A DNA stretch of 64,000 bases. Source: Marinospirillum sp031581385 (GTDB taxonomy: Bacteria > Pseudomonadota > Gammaproteobacteria > Pseudomonadales > Halomonadaceae). Below are positions 1-9,553 of the stretch, one piece after another. The stretch is taken from NCBI RefSeq assembly GCF_044810985.1, contig NZ_CP085242.1, positions 186,001 to 250,000 on the forward strand, read 5' to 3'. Every line of letters starts with the position of its first letter. Positions within the stretch are counted from its first letter, which is position 1. Below the pieces are notes generated by a model. That model was not told the origin of the DNA and ran no database searches. It worked only from the letters and a program-made list of their open reading frames with translations. Position numbers and translations under genes: made by a program.

Positions 1-1
1 G

Positions 2-256
2 ATTTTTCAGCAAATGCCTTTGGATGAAACAGCCGCTCTGTTGGAAAAGCTGCGTATCAACCTGGCTGAACAGCCGCTGGAAGTCGAAGAATTAGTCATT
101 TCCGTTACCGCCAGCTTAGGGTTAGCAGGATATTGTGAGGATGGTGACTTGATTGCCTGCCTGAAGGAGGCTGATCAAGCACTTTATCAGGCAAAACGTC
201 GGGGTCGTAACCAATTGGTTGTTCGTCGAGTGGAAAAAAACCATGCTAAAAAATAA
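2..256 (+). CDS. Diguanylate cyclase, C-terminal end of GGDEF domain (5' truncated by window)
   Basis: Only the last 84 residues are present; the reading frame is open from the first bases. The stretch with ASLGLA, then EADQALYQAK and RGRNQ is the typical last helix and strand of a GGDEF domain, the enzyme that makes c-di-GMP from two GTP. The GGDEF motif itself and any sensor domain lie upstream of the window, so activity cannot be judged. Its last 14 bases overlap the ATG of the next gene, which suggests translational coupling. Confidence 0.85.
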   Translation: MFQQMPLDETAALLEKLRINLAEQPLEVEELVISVTASLGLAGYCEDGDLIACLKEADQALYQAKRRGRNQLVVRRVEKNHAKK

Positions 257-1730
257 CTACAAAACAGGGCACTGGTTGTTGGCCCTGTTGTTGCTTTTAC
301 CCCTGCCCCTGTTGGGTGGCAAAGAAGATGTTCGAATTGAGTTGCACCTGGAGCCTCCGCACCTGGATCCGACCCAAACACCGGCAGCTACTGTCGCTGA
401 AGCAACCTACCATAATATTTTCCAGGGACTGACCCGCATCAACCGTAAGGGGGAAGTTGAGCCTCTTTTGGCACAAACCTGGAAAATTTCTGAAGATGGC
501 CTGAGATACGACTTCTATCTCCAACCAGGGGTGGTTTTTCACAATCAGCAGCCTTTTACTGCTGAAGTGGCTGCTTTTAGTCTGACGCGGCTTTTGAACC
601 CTGAGGCAGGTAACCCCCAACGTAACCTTTATTCGAGTATTCGTGAGATTAATCCGCGGGGAAGTCATCGCCTGGAGTTGGTTCTAAACCGCCCTGACAG
701 CCTGCTGCTTTTTCGCCTGGGTCTGTCAGCAGCGGTGATGGTCGAACCCTCAAGTGCTGCAACCAACAAGCAGCATCCTGTTGGTACTGGGCCTTACGAG
801 TTTGTTTCTTGGCGGGTCGGTCAGTCTTTGGAACTCCAGGCCTTCCCCAATTACTGGCATGATCAACCCGAAATTCGCCGGGCCAGCCTTACTTTTACCA
901 GTAATCGTATTGAACTCGAAGCCAGTCTGACAGATGGTGAAGTGGATTTTTATCCCAATATCAGTCCTATGGCTTCGGTCAAACGTCTGGCAGATAGAGG
1001 GGACTACCAGATCAATGACGGGGTCACCGAAGGGCAAACTCTGTTGGTGTTCAATCATGCCCACCCGGCTCTGGCTGACCTGCGGGTGCGCAGAGCCATC
1101 AATCATGCGGTGGATAAGCGCCGCCTGCTGGATATCTTTCCCAAGGCTTCTCCGGCGCTGATTGGCAGTCATTTTTCACCGCTGCATCCAGCCTATGTGG
1201 ACCTGGTGGATTTTTACCCCCACAACCCTGACAAAGCCAGGAAGCTGCTGGAAGAAGCGGGTTATGCCCAGGGTTTAAAGCTGCGCTTCAAGGTGCCGCC
1301 ACCACTTTATGCTCAGCAACTCAGCCTCTATCTGGTGGATGATCTGGAAAAGGTAGGTATTCAAGTTGATTTGGAGCGTATCAGTTGGACCGAGTGGTTG
1401 CAGCAGGTCTTTCGTGAAAGTAATTATGATCTGACCGTCATCGCTCATGTTGAGCCACTGGATATGGATATCTATGCGCGCGATGATTACTACTTCAACT
1501 TCAAGAGTGAAGCCTTCCAGAAGTTGTGGCGACAGATCGAAACCACTCAGGATGAAGCCTTACGCAACCAGCTGTTTGTTCAGGCTCAGAAGTATCTGGC
1601 CGAGCAGGCTGCCCAGGTCTATTTGCACATCAAACCTCAGCAATCGATCCGCAAAGTAGGGCTGGAGGGATTCTGGGAGAATGCACCCATCCCGGCAGTG
1701 GTGATTTCGGAGCTTTATTGGGATAACTAG
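243..1730 (+). CDS. ABC transporter substrate-binding protein, family 5 (peptide/nickel type)
   Basis: About 495 residues. The ATG at 243 is chosen over an upstream TTG (219) because it gives a clean signal peptide: basic start MLKNNYK, a leucine-rich core, then mature sequence from about residue 27. The body shows family-5 solute-binding features: an N-terminal LDPTQTP region, the AEATYHNIFQGL segment, GTGPYEF around residue 190, and RRAINHAVDK near residue 290, where the oligopeptide binders have the same helix. It should bind a peptide or similar ligand in the periplasm. No permease or ATPase gene is adjacent, so it is an orphan binding protein; its overlap with a diguanylate cyclase gene makes a sensory role possible, but that is inference. 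Confidence 0.85.
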   Translation: MLKNNYKTGHWLLALLLLLPLPLLGGKEDVRIELHLEPPHLDPTQTPAATVAEATYHNIFQGLTRINRKGEVEPLLAQTWKISEDGLRYDFYLQPGVVFHNQQPFTAEVAAFSLTRLLNPEAGNPQRNLYSSIREINPRGSHRLELVLNRPDSLLLFRLGLSAAVMVEPSSAATNKQHPVGTGPYEFVSWRVGQSLELQAFPNYWHDQPEIRRASLTFTSNRIELEASLTDGEVDFYPNISPMASVKRLADRGDYQINDGVTEGQTLLVFNHAHPALADLRVRRAINHAVDKRRLLDIFPKASPALIGSHFSPLHPAYVDLVDFYPHNPDKARKLLEEAGYAQGLKLRFKVPPPLYAQQLSLYLVDDLEKVGIQVDLERISWTEWLQQVFRESNYDLTVIAHVEPLDMDIYARDDYYFNFKSEAFQKLWRQIETTQDEALRNQLFVQAQKYLAEQAAQVYLHIKPQQSIRKVGLEGFWENAPIPAVVISELYWDN

Positions 1731-1740
1731 ACTCAGGTTT

Positions 1741-1768
1741 TTGGTCGCTGAGACAATTGCTTTATACT
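1741..1768 (+). promoter_or_regulatory. Putative sigma-70 promoter for hrpA
   Basis: A -35-like TTGGTC (1741-1746) and a -10 TATACT (1763-1768) are separated by 16 bases, with the hrpA ATG 30 bases downstream. The -10 is strong, the -35 moderate. Confidence 0.45.
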
Positions 1769-1797
1769 GGCCGATTTTCAGTCGAGTGTGAGCTGTT

Positions 1798-4700
1798 ATG
1801 TCCAAGCCGGATAAGGCTTTATCCCCGCAAGAGCTTTTAAAGTCATGTCTTTTCAAGGACAGGCATCGCCTGTCCAAACAGTGGCAGGCTGCCCGCAAGA
1901 AGAGCCCGGAGCAACAGCAGCAGGTGTTGGATAAGATCCAGGCCTCGGTGGCTCAGGTGGAAGCGCGGCGGGCGCTCTGGCCGCAGATTGACTATCCGGA
2001 TTTACCGGTCAGCGATCAGCGTGAATCCATTCAAAAGGCGCTGGCAGAAAACCAGGTGGTGGTGGTGGCCGGGGAAACCGGTTCGGGCAAAACCACTCAG
2101 TTGCCTAAAATCTGTCTGGAAATGGGCCTGGGTGCCCAGGGCTTGATCGGGCATACCCAGCCGCGCCGTCTGGCCGCCCGCTCGGTGGCCCAGCGTCTGG
2201 CGGAAGAATTGCATCTGCCCCTGGGCCAGCAAGTGGGTTATCAGGTGAGGTTTGAAGATCACCAGACACCCACCACCCTGGTCAAGCTGATGACCGATGG
2301 TATTCTGCTGGCAGAAACGCAAAAAGACCCTTTTCTCAATCGTTATCAGGTCATCATTATTGATGAGGCCCATGAGCGCAGCCTGAATATTGATTTTCTG
2401 CTCGGTTATCTCAAACGCCTGCTGCCCAAACGCCCGGATCTCAAGTTGGTGATCACTTCGGCAACCATAGATGTTGAGCGTTTTTCCAGGCATTTCGGCC
2501 GTTGCCCGATTATTGAGGTTTCGGGCCGCACCTACCCGGTGGAAACTCTTTATCGTCCCCTGCTCAGCGAAGACCCGGATACTGAAGACCTGACCCAGCA
2601 GGAAGGCATTCTGGAAGCTCTGGAGGAAATTCAAACTCTGGAGCGACAAAAGGGTTGGTTGCATGGCCCGCGCGATGTGCTGGTTTTTCTACCGGGAGAA
2701 AGGGAAATCCGTGAGGTAGCGCACCTGATCCGCCGGCAACAGGGTTCGGGGCGCTTTCGTGATACCGAAGTGTTACCCCTTTATGCGCGCCTGCCAGCTG
2801 CCGAGCAACAAAGAGTTTTCCAGTCGCATACTGGTCGTCGGGTCGTTCTGACCACCAATGTTGCGGAAACCTCCCTGACGGTTCCGGGGATTCGTTATGT
2901 CATTGATCCGGGTACGGCCAGGGTCAGCCGTTACAGCTACCGCGCCGGGGTGCAACGCCTGCCGATCGAGCCGATCTCCCAGGCCAGTGCCAACCAACGA
3001 GCCGGGCGTTGCGGACGTATAGCCGAAGGCCTGTGTATTCGCCTTTACAGCGAAGACGACTTTCTCAGTCGCCCGGAATTCACCGAACCGGAAATCCGGC
3101 GCACCAATCTGGCGGCAGTCATTCTGCAGATGCTTTCTTTGCGTCTGGGAGCGGTGGAAGATTTTCCCTTTGTTGAGCCACCGGACAGCCGTTTCATCAA
3201 GGATGGCTTTCGTTTGTTATTTGAGCTGGGGGCGGTGAATCCCAGAAATGAACTGACGGGTCTGGGGCGTAAGCTGGCACGGCTGCCGGTGGACCCGCGT
3301 CTGGCGCGGATGCTGCTGGAAGCGGGGCAACGCAACTGTGTCAGTGAAGCCCTGGTGATTATTGCAGCCCTGAATATTCAGGACCCCAGGGAAAGACCGG
3401 CGGATCATCAGCAGGCAGCTGATCAGGCCCATGCCCAGTGGAAAGACCCGGATTCAGACTTTCTGGCTCTGGTGAATTTATGGAAGCATTACGAAGACCT
3501 ACGCCAGGAAGTATCCGCTAACCAACTGCGCAAGCAGTGCAAGAAGCTGTTTCTGTCCTATATGCGTATGCGTGAGTGGCGGGATACTCACCGGCAATTA
3601 AAGCTGCTGGCGCGTGAGCTGGGCCTAAAGGAAAACAGCGAACCGGCCAGTTATGCTGCCCTGCATCAGGCACTTTTATCCGGCCTGCTTTCCAACATGG
3701 GTTTTCTGCAGGAAAACAAGGAATATCTGGGTGCACGTAATCGTAAGTTTTTCATCCATCCCGGCTCCAAAGCAGGTAAAAAAACCCCGAAATGGATGAT
3801 GGCTGCAGAACTGGTGGAAACCACCAAGCTTTTTGCCCGTATGGTGGCAAAAATCGATCCGCGCTGGGCTGAGCCTCTGGCTGCTCATCTGGTCAAGCGC
3901 AATTATTCTGACCCCCACTGGGAAAAGAAAGCGGCACGTGTGGCTGTGCTGGAAAAAGTTACCCTGTTTGGCTTGCCTTTGGTGACAGGGCGCAAGGTCG
4001 ACTTTGGCCCGATTGATCCGGTTCAAGCGCGTGAGATTTTTATTCGCTCGGCTCTGGTGGAAGGGGATTACCAGACCAAAGCCCCTTTCATGGCACATAA
4101 CCAGGCTTTGCTGGATGAAGTTCAGGTTCTCGAAGACAAGGCGCGTAAAAAGGATATTCTGGTGGATGATCAGGTGCTGTTTGATTTTTATGACAGCCGT
4201 ATTCCTGAAGGTATCTGCAAGGGCGCCAGTTTTGAAAACTGGCGCAAGAAAGCCGAAGCCAAAGATCCCCAGCTTTTATTTCTGACCAAAGAAGACCTGT
4301 TGGCCCGAACCGCGGATGAAGTGACCGGAGAGGCTTACCCGGATACTCTGGCCTGGCAGGGTGTGGAATGGCAGCTCAGCTACAATTTTGCCCCAGGTGA
4401 AGAGGATGACGGGGTCAGTATTACCGTGCCTGTAGCCATGTTGGGGCAGCTGCCGGAAGGCCGTCTGGAATGGCTGGTTCCCGGCCTGCTGGAAGAAAAA
4501 TGCCTGGCTTTGATGCGAGGTCTACCCAAGGCCGTACGCAAAAACTTTGTGCCTTTGCCGGATTATGTTCGAGCAGCTCTGGAGGCTCTGGCACCGGATG
4601 ACCTGCCGCTGGGTAAGGCTCTGGGCTTGTTTCTGTATAAAATCACCGGCACTCAGGTGGATGAAAAACTCTGGAGTCAGGTGGAACTACCACCTCATCT

Positions 4701-5703
4701 TAGGATCAACTTCAAGGTAGTGACGGCCCAGGGTAAATTGTTGGGGCAGGGGCGGGATCTGGAAGCCCTGCGCCAGAAATTTGCCCAGCAGATGCAGGCT
4801 GACACCCAGGCGCTGGATAGCGGTGAGTTGCAGATTTCCGGCCAGACCCAGTGGACCTTTGCAGAATTACCCGAACGTCTGGAGCAGGTTCAGGCAGGGG
4901 TCAGGCTTCAGGCGTTTCCTGCCCTGGTGGATGAAGGCAAAACAGTGGGCGTGACCTTGGTGGACTCGCCAGAAAAAGCCCGGATGGCAACAGAAAAAGG
5001 CCTGGTGCGCCTGGCCCGTCTGAGCCTGCCACAAAAGGAAAAATACCTGCAAAGCCAGTTGCCGGGTTTGAAAAACCTGGAGCTGCTCTATGCCAAAATC
5101 GGCAGCCGCCAGCAGCTTTGGGATGATCTTCTGGATGCCAGCCTGCGCGATGCTTTTTTGCAAGGCAGTGCTGAAGAATGGCCTCGAAGCAGCGAAGAAT
5201 TCACTCGTTGGCTGGAGCAACACCAAAGTCAGTGGGTGCCCAAGGCTACAGAAAAGTTGCAGCTGGCCGAAAAGGCTTTGCAGGCTCAGGTGCCTTTGGC
5301 CGCTGAACTCAAGGGTAAGATGAACCTGGCGCTGGCCTTGACCTATCAGGATGCCAAGCGTCAATTGGGCCGTTTGTTTTATCCGGGGTTCATCTGGGAT
5401 GCCGGGGGCTGGCTGGAACACTACCCGCGTTACCTTCAGGCCCTTGCCATGCGCCTGGAAAAAGCACCCCGGGACCCCTTGAAAGACCAGCGTAATGCTG
5501 AAGAAGTGGAGGCCTGGTGGCAACGCTGGGAAGCCCGTTACCAGCAATTGCTTCCCAAGGGGGAAATCACACGGGAACTCCTGGATTTTCGCTGGCTGCT
5601 GGAAGAGTACCGGGTTTCACTTTATGCTCAGCAGTTGGGAACCAGTCAAGTGGTGTCGGCCAAGCGTTTGCAGAGCCACTGGAAGCAGTTGGTCTCTGAC
5701 TGA
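1798..5703 (+). CDS. hrpA: ATP-dependent RNA helicase HrpA (DEAH box)
   Basis: 1301 residues, the length of E. coli HrpA. Walker A GETGSGKTTQ lies at about residues 92-101, the DEAH box in IIIDEAHERS near 189, the SAT motif at ITSATID near 220, and the helicase motif VI region QRAGRCGR near 400. The helicase core is followed by the ratchet/OB-fold region and the long C-terminal extension (DUF3418-like) specific to HrpA. HrpA is a cytoplasmic RNA helicase linked to mRNA processing and to rescue of stalled or collided ribosomes. It stands alone with its own promoter. Confidence 0.97.
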   Translation: MSKPDKALSPQELLKSCLFKDRHRLSKQWQAARKKSPEQQQQVLDKIQASVAQVEARRALWPQIDYPDLPVSDQRESIQKALAENQVVVVAGETGSGKTTQLPKICLEMGLGAQGLIGHTQPRRLAARSVAQRLAEELHLPLGQQVGYQVRFEDHQTPTTLVKLMTDGILLAETQKDPFLNRYQVIIIDEAHERSLNIDFLLGYLKRLLPKRPDLKLVITSATIDVERFSRHFGRCPIIEVSGRTYPVETLYRPLLSEDPDTEDLTQQEGILEALEEIQTLERQKGWLHGPRDVLVFLPGEREIREVAHLIRRQQGSGRFRDTEVLPLYARLPAAEQQRVFQSHTGRRVVLTTNVAETSLTVPGIRYVIDPGTARVSRYSYRAGVQRLPIEPISQASANQRAGRCGRIAEGLCIRLYSEDDFLSRPEFTEPEIRRTNLAAVILQMLSLRLGAVEDFPFVEPPDSRFIKDGFRLLFELGAVNPRNELTGLGRKLARLPVDPRLARMLLEAGQRNCVSEALVIIAALNIQDPRERPADHQQAADQAHAQWKDPDSDFLALVNLWKHYEDLRQEVSANQLRKQCKKLFLSYMRMREWRDTHRQLKLLARELGLKENSEPASYAALHQALLSGLLSNMGFLQENKEYLGARNRKFFIHPGSKAGKKTPKWMMAAELVETTKLFARMVAKIDPRWAEPLAAHLVKRNYSDPHWEKKAARVAVLEKVTLFGLPLVTGRKVDFGPIDPVQAREIFIRSALVEGDYQTKAPFMAHNQALLDEVQVLEDKARKKDILVDDQVLFDFYDSRIPEGICKGASFENWRKKAEAKDPQLLFLTKEDLLARTADEVTGEAYPDTLAWQGVEWQLSYNFAPGEEDDGVSITVPVAMLGQLPEGRLEWLVPGLLEEKCLALMRGLPKAVRKNFVPLPDYVRAALEALAPDDLPLGKALGLFLYKITGTQVDEKLWSQVELPPHLRINFKVVTAQGKLLGQGRDLEALRQKFAQQMQADTQALDSGELQISGQTQWTFAELPERLEQVQAGVRLQAFPALVDEGKTVGVTLVDSPEKARMATEKGLVRLARLSLPQKEKYLQSQLPGLKNLELLYAKIGSRQQLWDDLLDASLRDAFLQGSAEEWPRSSEEFTRWLEQHQSQWVPKATEKLQLAEKALQAQVPLAAELKGKMNLALALTYQDAKRQLGRLFYPGFIWDAGGWLEHYPRYLQALAMRLEKAPRDPLKDQRNAEEVEAWWQRWEARYQQLLPKGEITRELLDFRWLLEEYRVSLYAQQLGTSQVVSAKRLQSHWKQLVSD

Positions 5704-5769
5704 CCGGTTTATTGCCAGACCTTAACATGGGATAATGCTGCCACTGAGCTATGGAGCTAGGATATAAGA

Positions 5770-6711
5770 ATGACTGCATCCCGAATTTCAATTATTGAAG
5801 AACGCATCAATCTGCCGGTGGCCAATCAGCAGTTTGCTCAGCTGGTGCGTATTTATCCAGCCCAGGCACCGGGAAGAGCGGTATTCATGCTGCATGGACT
5901 CATGGATGACGCGACCTGTTTCCATAATCCACAAACCCGAACCGGTTTGGCTTATGTGCTGGCCAGGGCCGGTTATGATGTTTACCTGGGCGAGCTCAGA
6001 TCCCGGCGCATGCAGGGTGAGGTCTTGAAGGAACATCCTTTTGGTGTTGAAGAAGCCCTGACAGAAGACTTACCTCGACTTCTGGAAGCCGTGGACACAA
6101 GAGCCAACCCTGGTGGTCAGATCTGGATTGGCCAGGGCTTTGGCAGCCTGCTTCTGAGCAGCTATCTGGCACGCAACCCCAGTGTATTGAGCCAGCTATT
6201 GGGTATGGTGCATTTCAGCCCTTTTCGTGAATCCCAGGCGGCCGGTCGTATCAAGCATTTCTGGATCAACTGGTTGCACCTGCGGGGTGTCAAGGTGATC
6301 ACCCGCCTCTTGGGCTATGTGCCTGCAGTCAAACTGAAGCTGGGGCGCTGCAATGAAAGCCAGCAATTTTATCTGGACGCCCTGAACTGGCTGGATTCTC
6401 CCTGGGTTTCTCCCCAGGGTTTTGATTACTCGGCCGCAGTCAAGTCACTCGACTGGCCACCCAGTTTGTATTTTGCCAGTCTGTACCAGTCCTGGCGGGC
6501 CAGTGATGCCGATGCGCGGGCTTTCATGTTTGATCTGGGTGCCCACAATGGGCGACTGGTCAAACTGGGGCGCCGGGTGGGTAATCAGCAAAATTACAAG
6601 CGCTCCCAGCTCTGTCTGGATCAGGCGGCAGAGCAGGATTATTTTCCTTTGCTGCTGGATTGGCTGGCCGATCTGGTGACAGCCCAGCCAGCCAATGCTG
6701 ACTCACAATAA
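5770..6711 (+). CDS. Alpha/beta-hydrolase-fold protein, nucleophile serine missing
   Basis: 313 residues. The fold is suggested by the HGLMDD loop (oxyanion-hole region, about residue 43) and the strand-turn-helix ending in IGQGFGSLLLSSYLAR. At the nucleophile elbow the usual G-x-S-x-G reads G121-Q-G-F-G125, so the catalytic serine is replaced by glycine. Known relatives are lysophospholipase or lipase-like. It is followed after 23 bases by a KASIII-like gene, so a role in handling fatty acyl or lipid substrates is plausible; because the serine is absent it may bind rather than hydrolyse, or use another residue. Confidence 0.7.
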   Translation: MTASRISIIEERINLPVANQQFAQLVRIYPAQAPGRAVFMLHGLMDDATCFHNPQTRTGLAYVLARAGYDVYLGELRSRRMQGEVLKEHPFGVEEALTEDLPRLLEAVDTRANPGGQIWIGQGFGSLLLSSYLARNPSVLSQLLGMVHFSPFRESQAAGRIKHFWINWLHLRGVKVITRLLGYVPAVKLKLGRCNESQQFYLDALNWLDSPWVSPQGFDYSAAVKSLDWPPSLYFASLYQSWRASDADARAFMFDLGAHNGRLVKLGRRVGNQQNYKRSQLCLDQAAEQDYFPLLLDWLADLVTAQPANADSQ

Positions 6712-6734
6712 CTCCATTTCCAAGAAGGCACCTT

Positions 6735-7862
6735 ATGAAATCTGTTTACATTACCGGGACAGGCCTGTTTACCCCCGAACAAAGCATTTCCAATGCTGAA
6801 CTGGTTGCGGCCTTCAATACCTGGGCAGAAAACTGGAACCAGCAGCAGGCTGAAGCCATAGAAGCGGGCGAAGTGGCGGCTCAGGCATTGTCCAGTGTGG
6901 AGTTTATTGAGAAAGCATCAGGGATTAAAAGCCGTTATGTTATGGATAAACAGGGTGTTCTTGACCCGGAACGCATGAAGCCCTACTTGCCGGAAAGACC
7001 GGACGACCAGCCCAGCATTCAGGCGGAAATGGCAGTCAAAGCTGCCAAACAGGCCTTGCAGCAAGCCGGTCTTGAAGGTGGTCAGATTGATCTGGTGATT
7101 CTTGCCTGCTCCAACCCTCAGCGCGCTTATCCTGCAGTGGCAATTGAGGTGCAGCAACTCTTGGGTGCAGCTGGGTTTGCTTATGATATGAATGTGGCCT
7201 GTTCCAGTGCCACTTTTGGTATCCAGGCGGCCTGCAATGCCATTCAAAGCGGTCAGGCCCAGCGGGTACTGATGGTGAACCCGGAAATATGCAGTGCACA
7301 TCTGAATTTCTGTGACCGCGACAGCCACTTCATCTTTGGTGATGCCTGTACGGCCGTGATCCTGGAAGCTGAAGAGGTGGCCACCCATACCCAAGGTGCT
7401 TTTGAGGTTTTTGCCAGCAAGCTGATGACGCGGTTTTCCAACAATATCCGCAATAATGCCGGTTTTCTGAATCGTTGTGATGAAGCCGGTCTGGGTCAAA
7501 GAGATAAACTCTTTGTTCAGGAAGGCCGTAAGGTTTTCAAGGAAGTCTGCCCGCTGGTGGCGGAAATGATCAACGAACAACTGGCGGCCAACCTCCTCAG
7601 TGCTGAAAATCTTGATCGTCTCTGGTTGCATCAGGCCAACCTGAATATGAATCAACTGATTGCCCGGCGTGTACTGGGGCGTGATGCCAGTGCTGAAGAA
7701 GCTCCGGTTATTCTGGATCGCTATGCCAACACCAGCTCGGCTGGTTCCATCATTGCCTTTCATTTGCACAGGGATGACTTGAAAGCTGGCGCAACCGGCG
7801 TTATTTGTTCATTTGGAGCAGGTTACTCGGCAGGCTGTCTACTGGTCAGAAAGCTGGCCTGA
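6735..7862 (+). CDS. Beta-ketoacyl-ACP synthase III family protein (FabH-like)
   Basis: 375 residues, longer than housekeeping FabH (about 317). The thiolase-fold triad is readable: Cys156 in NVACSSATFG, His299 in LWLHQAN and Asn332 in YANTSSAG. The family condenses an acyl-CoA or acyl primer with malonyl-ACP. The insertions relative to FabH and the neighbouring hydrolase-fold gene point to the group of long FabH-like enzymes found in Pseudomonas and relatives, not the primary FabH. It ends 17 bases before mlaA, probably the same transcript. Confidence 0.88.
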   Translation: MKSVYITGTGLFTPEQSISNAELVAAFNTWAENWNQQQAEAIEAGEVAAQALSSVEFIEKASGIKSRYVMDKQGVLDPERMKPYLPERPDDQPSIQAEMAVKAAKQALQQAGLEGGQIDLVILACSNPQRAYPAVAIEVQQLLGAAGFAYDMNVACSSATFGIQAACNAIQSGQAQRVLMVNPEICSAHLNFCDRDSHFIFGDACTAVILEAEEVATHTQGAFEVFASKLMTRFSNNIRNNAGFLNRCDEAGLGQRDKLFVQEGRKVFKEVCPLVAEMINEQLAANLLSAENLDRLWLHQANLNMNQLIARRVLGRDASAEEAPVILDRYANTSSAGSIIAFHLHRDDLKAGATGVICSFGAGYSAGCLLVRKLA

Positions 7863-7879
7863 AACCAGGGAGAGGTTTG

Positions 7880-8656
7880 ATGAAGAAGGTTTTATGGCTG
7901 GTCTTGTTGCTGGCCCTGGCTGGTTGTAGCAGTCAGTCGCAACTGCCCGAAAAAAATTCAGCGGATCCTTTTGCTGAAGATGGTGGGGGCCAACATCCAC
8001 GGGACCCTTACGAGGACTGGAACCGCAAGGTTTTTGCTTTCAATGAGATGGTGGATGGCTGGGTCATCAAACCGGTTGCTCAGGGTTATAAAGCGATTAC
8101 TCCCAGGTTCCTGCGCAGAGGAGTACGGAATTTTTTCAGCAATCTGGATGAGGTTGCCCAGTTCGGCAATAATCTGCTTCAGGGCAAGCCTCTGGCGGCT
8201 GGAAAAGATGTCGCCCGCTTTACCCTAAACTCGACCCTGGGTCTGGTGGGCTTTCTGGATGTGGCAACCCCTCTGGGGCTGGAGCGCAGCCAGGAGGATT
8301 TTGGGCAAACCCTGAATACCTGGAAGGTGCCTCAGGGCCCCTATCTGGTTTGGCCTCTTGTGGGGGGGCAAACCCTGACTCATACCCTTGCCACTCCTGT
8401 TGATTACCGTCTGAACCCCATGGCTTACATAGAGCACCCCTATGTTGCGTACAGCCTCTGGGGTCTTTATGGTTTGCAACTGCGTACTGATCTTTTGGAT
8501 GCTGAAAGCATGATTTCCGGTGATCGCTATTCTTTTATCCGGGATGCCTACCTGCAAAGGCGCACCTACCTGATCAATGATGGACAAGTGGGCTCGGATC
8601 CTTTTCTGGATGATGATTTTGATGATATGGACTTTGATGATGCCTTCTCAGACTAA
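7880..8656 (+). CDS. mlaA: MlaA (VacJ) outer-membrane lipoprotein, phospholipid retrograde transport
   Basis: 258 residues. The ATG at 7880 is preferred to any longer reading because it follows an AGAGG ribosome site and gives a lipoprotein signal MKKVLW...LALAGC with the lipobox cysteine at about residue 18. The DPYEDWNRKVFAFNE segment and the PRFLRRGVRNFFSNL segment are family hallmarks. MlaA works with an OmpC-type porin to pull misplaced phospholipids from the outer leaflet and hand them to MlaC. The C terminus is very acidic (alternating Asp/Phe). The mlaBCDEF genes are not in the window. Confidence 0.95.
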   Translation: MKKVLWLVLLLALAGCSSQSQLPEKNSADPFAEDGGGQHPRDPYEDWNRKVFAFNEMVDGWVIKPVAQGYKAITPRFLRRGVRNFFSNLDEVAQFGNNLLQGKPLAAGKDVARFTLNSTLGLVGFLDVATPLGLERSQEDFGQTLNTWKVPQGPYLVWPLVGGQTLTHTLATPVDYRLNPMAYIEHPYVAYSLWGLYGLQLRTDLLDAESMISGDRYSFIRDAYLQRRTYLINDGQVGSDPFLDDDFDDMDFDDAFSD

Positions 8657-8760
8657 AGAAGCTCTAAAAAAGTGTCAGTTGGCTTGCTTTCAGGTGTCAG
8701 GCGGATTACCGTTTGAATTAACTAAGATTGCTAAGGCGAGCAGCATAGATTGAGGCGCAT

Positions 8761-9552
8761 ATGAGCAAATCTCAGCAGGAAGCAGCCTTGACGTATCAGC
8801 AGAAGCTGGAGCAGGAAAATGCTGACCTGAAGACTGCTTTGGCAATGCTGCGTCAGGACCAGCAGGCGGGCTACCATGTGCAACAGTCCTTACTGCCTGC
8901 CAATCCAACTTTCCTGGATGGTTATCGCCTGGATTACTGGTTGCAGCCTTCACTGTATCTTTCCGGTGATTTTGTTGATTGCTGGCCTATTTCTGACCAT
9001 CAACTTCTTTTCTATCTGGCCGATGTCTCAGGGCATGGGGCTTCTTCTGCTTTTGTGACTATACTCATTAAGTATTTGCTGGGAAAATACAGTGAAGAGG
9101 AAGGATTCAGCCCGGCCAGTCTCTGTGCAAGAGTCAATGAAGAGCTGGTGACCGGTGAGTTGGACAAGCATCTGACCCTGGTTCTGGGTTGCCTGGACAC
9201 CCGAAAGCAGGTTTTAACCTATGCACTGGGAGCACACCTGCCAGCTCCACTTCTGGTGGATCAGCAAGGCCAGGTGCAGGAGTTGAGTGGGAGTGGTATG
9301 CCCATAGGGCTTTTTCCCGGTGCCCAGTATCAGGACTACACCTGCAGCTTTCCGGATCGGGGGCGTCTGTGTGTTGCCAGTGATGGCATTCTGGAGCTGA
9401 TGCCAGGTCAGGGGCTGGAAGAGCGTCAACAACAGTGGCAAAAAAGTGTTGCTGAAACGCGTGGCGATATACAGGGATTACTGCAGAGCCTGTCAGTCGA
9501 GCAGGGTGACTGGCCGGATGATATAACCTTAATGACACTAACCGGTTGTTGA
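8761..9552 (+). CDS. PP2C/SpoIIE-type serine phosphatase, no receiver domain
   Basis: 263 residues. After an N-terminal coiled coil (about residues 5-40) comes a SpoIIE/RsbU-like phosphatase domain: SGDFVDCW near residue 63, LADVSGHGASSAF near 86, and DDITLMTL near the C terminus; the aspartates are the metal ligands. In Pseudomonas the gene beside the STAS protein and tal carries an N-terminal response-regulator receiver; here that domain is absent. It is expected to dephosphorylate the STAS anti-anti-sigma partner encoded one base downstream. Confidence 0.85.
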   Translation: MSKSQQEAALTYQQKLEQENADLKTALAMLRQDQQAGYHVQQSLLPANPTFLDGYRLDYWLQPSLYLSGDFVDCWPISDHQLLFYLADVSGHGASSAFVTILIKYLLGKYSEEEGFSPASLCARVNEELVTGELDKHLTLVLGCLDTRKQVLTYALGAHLPAPLLVDQQGQVQELSGSGMPIGLFPGAQYQDYTCSFPDRGRLCVASDGILELMPGQGLEERQQQWQKSVAETRGDIQGLLQSLSVEQGDWPDDITLMTLTGC

Positions 9553-9553
9553 T

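Noticed and set aside
4867..5547. 226-codon open frame antisense to hrpA
   Set aside because: Shadow of the HrpA C-terminal coding strand; no domain.
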